The position numbers and the translations under genes are program-made. Source: CAYXDO01 sp964463485 (GTDB lineage Bacteria > Myxococcota > Kuafuiibacteriia > Kuafuiibacteriales > Kuafuiibacteriaceae). From it: 16,543 bases of DNA. Of this stretch, positions 14,039 to 16,543 are shown piece by piece. Within the stretch, counting starts at the first letter, position 1, and every line of letters begins with the position of its first letter. A model generated the notes under the pieces. It did not search any database and was not told the DNA's origin. It saw only the letters and a list, made by a program, of their open reading frames with translations. The stretch is from contig CAYXDO010000214.1 of NCBI GenBank assembly GCA_964463485.1, forward strand, positions 1 to 16,543, given 5' to 3'.

Positions 14039-15446
14039 GCCGAGCGCCGATGCCCTCGACATGTCCGGTCAACAGACTCGGCCACCGAGCAGGCTCCTCG
14101 CCCGTCCCGACGGCTCGATACCTCGACACGACTCCCTTCGCGAAATCCTGGATGCCCGCGAGCTCTGCTGCCGCGAGCTCCGCTGAGATCCTTCCTCGCG
14201 CGGTGGATTCCTTGCTCAGAAAGCGGTCGAAGAGCTTCTTCTCGAGCTCGGTGTTGGTCTGAGTTCGGTTGTTGAACGTGATCTCCGTGTATGGCTCACC
14301 GTCCTTTTCGACGGCCCGGAACTCCATGCGGCCTTGGTCGATCCGCATCGAATCCCCGTGCGCAATCTGCGAGGTCGGTTCGGACGCGAAGACCTTCCAC
14401 CGGGCGGACGCACACCACCGACCCTGGTCGTCCCTCCATTTGTCGACGACCGTCAGCTTGGTCATGTCCGTGGCCACTGGTGAGTCTCCAAACTCCATGC
14501 GCTGGAGCATCGTCAGCGAGTAGCCGCCGTCGGGGTTGGTCTGCCGACTCAGCACCTGCGTGTGCAGCGCCCGGAGGTCGAAGCACTCCTCGGCCCAGCG
14601 CTCCGGAGGCAACCGCGAAAAGAGCTCCTCGGAGCTCACCGGCGCCCAGGTCATGGCCGTCTGATTGACGAGGACCTGATCACCGAGCTTCTCGACAAAC
14701 GCGCCGGCCCGGGCGCCCTGAATCAGCCGCCCTTCGAAGCTGCTTATCGCCTCATCGATCTTGGCCCGCGCTCCGGGCTCCATCGTGATGCGGCCAGCCC
14801 GCCCGGGCGGAAGATCGGCCCGCGCCGCCAAATCTCTCAGAACTCGGTAATCGTTCGGATCGAGCTTTCCGAGCTGCAGGAGAGTATCCTTCCTCATCGC
14901 TCCCATGATCGAGCCACCGACGTCGAGCCCGATGAGTCCGAGGGCCTTGGCAAATGCACCACCGCTCAGCTCTGCCTGCGTGAGTACACCGTCCCCCAAC
15001 GTCTCACTCATGGCTCGCTCGACCCGTTGGCTGACCGCATCGCCAGCGCTCGTCGAGGCCTCTCGGACGTCGGCGGGTGTGATCTCACCCTTGGCCACCC
15101 GCGTGCGAGACGCCTCGCTGATCGCGTACCCGGCCGCGGGTCCGCGAACGACCTGGCCCTTCCCGCTCAGGGCGCCAGCAAGCATGCCGAAGACCGAGCG
15201 CGGGCTTCGAACGTCGCGCTGACTCTCTTTCTCGACAAAGCGCTGGAGCTCTTGGGCTGTCGTGTTGGTGAGACCGAACGCGGAGAGATCGATGCTCAGC
15301 GGGGCGCTGCGAGGCTTCGAGAGGTCGCCCGTCACGCCGAGCGCCGACGCGAGCGCGTTGGGCTCGTAGGCGGTGTCCCGGTCAGAGTTCAGCCTCTGAG
15401 TGAATTCGCGAAAGGAGACTCCGGCGGGAATGGTCAGTCTGTTCAT
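14034..15446 (-). CDS. Unrecognised 470-aa protein
   Basis: The family is not recognised. The ATG at 15446 has a CCGGGAG ribosome site about 6 nt upstream. The frame extends upstream to a TTG at 15554, but that stretch covers a likely promoter and is not supported. There is no signal peptide or membrane helix, although a Gly-rich segment (AKALGLIGLDVGGSIMGAM) is mildly hydrophobic. The first half is helical and Ala/Ser/Arg-rich (FREFTQRLNSDRDTAYEP, SISEAS-like and STSAGDAVSQRVERAMSE segments). The second half looks like mixed alpha/beta with many Trp/Tyr/Cys residues (TMTWAPVSSEEL-like, KWRDDQGRWCASARWKVFAS, EPYTEITFNNRTQTN). It could be a cytoplasmic or non-classically exported protein. It lies between the propeller gene and the beta-barrel gene on the same strand, and the three may form one unit. 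Confidence 0.85.
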   Translation of the reverse strand: MNRLTIPAGVSFREFTQRLNSDRDTAYEPNALASALGVTGDLSKPRSAPLSIDLSAFGLTNTTAQELQRFVEKESQRDVRSPRSVFGMLAGALSGKGQVVRGPAAGYAISEASRTRVAKGEITPADVREASTSAGDAVSQRVERAMSETLGDGVLTQAELSGGAFAKALGLIGLDVGGSIMGAMRKDTLLQLGKLDPNDYRVLRDLAARADLPPGRAGRITMEPGARAKIDEAISSFEGRLIQGARAGAFVEKLGDQVLVNQTAMTWAPVSSEELFSRLPPERWAEECFDLRALHTQVLSRQTNPDGGYSLTMLQRMEFGDSPVATDMTKLTVVDKWRDDQGRWCASARWKVFASEPTSQIAHGDSMRIDQGRMEFRAVEKDGEPYTEITFNNRTQTNTELEKKLFDRFLSKESTARGRISAELAAAELAGIQDFAKGVVSRYRAVGTGEEPARWPSLLTGHVEGIGARP

Positions 15447-15480
15447 GGCGGCTCCCGGAAAAAGGACGAGGCTGTGAGAA

Positions 15481-15509
15481 GTCATACGCGCCTGACGCGT
15501 CCTGATCAA
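15481..15509 (-). promoter_or_regulatory. Candidate sigma-70-type promoter
   Basis: On the - strand TTGATC (15509-15504) is followed after exactly 17 nt by TATGAC (15486-15481); each hexamer matches the consensus at 4 of 6 positions. Transcription would start about 35 nt before the ATG at 15446. If real, the 470-aa gene and the beta-barrel gene are transcribed independently of the propeller gene. Confidence 0.35.
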
Positions 15510-15587
15510 CAACAACAGGCAAACGCCGACGCCGAAGGATTTGCGCACGAGCAAGTTCTCGGGCGACTCGAGAAGCTCGAGCGACGG

Positions 15588-16543
15588 CTACTCAAGTTGG
15601 ACAGAGCTCGCGCAATGACTGGCCTTCTTGCCCGGAACCATCCTTGTTTCCCATCTCGACTTTCCCGAGGCACGCTCCACGGCGACGATCGAGCTTCCGC
15701 CGACATTCACAATCGCGAGTTCAGGGGTGACTTCCAGCACCGAGCTTCCGCACGGGATCTCCTTCTCCCAGTAAGTTGCGCCATCGACGCCTTTCGCGAT
15801 CAGGTTCTGAGCCCCATCGGATTTCCATATCGAGACGAGGAGCCACGAGCCTCCGCATTGGACCACTCCTCGAGCAAATCGTTGGCTCCATAGCTCGGAG
15901 CCTGTGGTATCGTCCAAAGTCGTCACCGTCAGGCCGGTCACCGTGTTGAACGCGACCTCCAACTTGACCAACGCGATGCGATCATCCAAGCATCGCGTGC
16001 GACCGAGTCGCGGACCGAAAAAATGGCCTCGTGCGATCGGTCGGTCGATCAGAATCCGGCCAGACGCTCGCTCGAAGGCTGCGAGCCGAGAAGTGCCAAA
16101 CTGGACCGCAAAAATCGCCCGAGACGTAACCTCGACGCTCCACCAATCGCCCGCCTGGGCCCACAGCGTCCGCTCTCGGGTAGCGAGACGCATCTCATTC
16201 CTACTCAGGATGATCGCCGTCGGTGGACTCGAGTCGAGCTCGATCACGCGATCGACCTCGCCCGAGTAGCCCACGTCGATCGATACTCCGTCACTCGGAA
16301 CCTGTGACTGACTCAGAACCGGTGACGGACTCGGGCCCGGTGACGGACTCGGCCCGGTGACGGACTCGGGCCCGGTGACGGACTCGGGCCCGGTGACGGA
16401 CTCGGGCCCGGTGACGGAGACCCGGCGACGGACTCGGGCCCGGTGACGGACTCGGGCCCGGTGACGGACTCGGGCCCGGTGACGGAGACCCGGCGACGGA
16501 CTCGGGCCCGGTGACGGACTCGGGCCCGGTGACGGACTCGGGC
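15588..16543 (-). CDS. PQQ-like beta-propeller protein with repeat-encoded Pro/Ser linker, 5' end outside window
   Basis: The stop is at 15588-15590. The frame is open to the window edge (317 codons), so the true start is missing; the GTG at 16274 is unlikely to be it. From about 16290 down to the stop, the protein contains PQQ-type blade motifs: AFERASGRIL, TLDDTTGSELWSQRF and AVERASGKSRWETRM. This matches the x-A-L-D-x-x-T-G-x-x-x-W pattern of structural beta-propellers. Enzymatic dehydrogenase residues are not evident. Upstream, the 18-bp array encodes SPGPSP-type linker sequence next to the propeller (PSPVLSQSQVPSDG) and again at the far right. One 17-bp and two 14-bp units push the middle into GPESVT and RVRHRA frames. 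A Pro/Ser linker after a lipobox is common in myxobacterial lipoproteins, so an exported N-terminus outside the window is likely but unseen. Confidence 0.75.
   Translation of the reverse strand, partial: PSPSPGPSPSPGPSPSPGLRHRARVRHRARVRHRARVRRRVSVTGPESVTGPESVTGPESVTGPSPSPGPSPSPVLSQSQVPSDGVSIDVGYSGEVDRVIELDSSPPTAIILSRNEMRLATRERTLWAQAGDWWSVEVTSRAIFAVQFGTSRLAAFERASGRILIDRPIARGHFFGPRLGRTRCLDDRIALVKLEVAFNTVTGLTVTTLDDTTGSELWSQRFARGVVQCGGSWLLVSIWKSDGAQNLIAKGVDGATYWEKEIPCGSSVLEVTPELAIVNVGGSSIVAVERASGKSRWETRMVPGKKASHCASSVQLE
16303..16543. repeat. 18-bp tandem repeat array with higher-order 68-bp structure, right edge
   Basis: A decayed copy (16303-16320, 5 mismatches) precedes regular GGTGACGGACTCGGGCCC copies from 16321. 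Variant units are a 17-bp copy missing one G (16339-16355) and two 14-bp copies, GGTGACGGAGACCC (16410-16423 and 16478-16491). Each 14-bp copy is followed by a GGCGAC-starting 18-mer. The two 14-bp copies are 68 bp apart (14 + 3 x 18), forming a higher-order repeat. The array runs off the right edge. It is coding on the - strand at least next to the propeller. Confidence 0.97.

Noticed and set aside
15447..15554. N-terminal extension of the 470-aa protein with a hydrophobic stretch (FGVGVCLLLLI)
   Set aside because: It would start at TTG without a good ribosome site; ATG 15446 has CCGGGAG well placed, and the extension covers a plausible promoter.
14562..15893. Long + strand open frame opposite the unknown and propeller genes
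   Set aside because: It crosses the gap between two - strand genes, has no ribosome site or domain, and is compositionally a shadow.
16321..16543. CRISPR array
   Set aside because: The 18-bp units are contiguous with no unique spacers, and no cas genes are present.
1..16543. The window as a complete circular plasmid or element
   Set aside because: The identical repeats at both ends permit closure, but no replication or mobility gene is present and the propeller frame does not continue to a sensible start on the left side.

Overview
The window is high-GC DNA that most resembles a myxobacterium or relative (Myxococcota, possibly Polyangiales). The reasons are five Cys-rich repeats of the Myxococcus disulfide (DUF4215) type, a lipoprotein of five ASH/HYDIN-like Ig domains, a Hanks-type Ser/Thr kinase with a Pro-rich tail beyond its membrane helix, and many lipobox-bearing secreted proteins. 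This rests on recognised family features; no database search was run. No rRNA, tRNA, CRISPR, transposase, phage gene or known defence gene was seen.

Layout. Positions 1-113 hold an 18-bp tandem repeat that decays rightward, and 114-376 hold no convincing gene. On the + strand follow a lipoprotein with a putative-Ig domain and PPC-like repeats (377-2062), a 77-bp relic of an MFS transporter gene lying antisense (2066-2142), a Cys-rich-repeat lipoprotein (2194-3747), and a secreted/membrane protein split by a one-base frameshift (3808-4921). On the - strand, in transcription order, come the ASH-repeat lipoprotein (10506-8305), an AmpG-like MFS permease (8232-7000), a small frameshifted gene (6984-6637) and a Ser/Thr kinase (6640-4967) whose start overlaps the small gene's stop by 4 nt. 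On the + strand is a membrane glycosyltransferase of the HpnB/CrtQ type (10613-11809). Back on the - strand are a phytanoyl-CoA-dioxygenase-like protein (12505-11822), a predicted outer-membrane beta-barrel (13960-12626), an unrecognised 470-aa protein (15446-14034), and the 3' part of a PQQ-like propeller protein (15588 to beyond the right end). The coding frame of the last gene runs back through a second copy of the 18-bp array at 16303-16543.

How the genes may work together. Most products are predicted to be exported or membrane-bound, so the window looks like an envelope/surface region. The MFS, small-gene and kinase run is the best candidate operon, given its tight spacing and stop/start overlap; the ASH lipoprotein 72 bp upstream may belong to it. 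The remaining genes share no pathway that I can name.

Most interesting points. (1) The right-hand array lies inside a reading frame. All three frames are open on that strand, and one 17-bp and two 14-bp variant units sum to -9, so the outer and inner parts share the same Pro/Ser frame. Gain or loss of the 68-bp higher-order unit would shift the frame, which is a plausible phase-variation design. (2) The same array forms both window ends. (3) An internal MFS gene fragment, including 43 identical bases, sits 5.4 kb from its parent. (4) Two genes near the kinase are frameshifted, by either decay or assembly indels. I did not find a demonstrable new defence or metabolic system.
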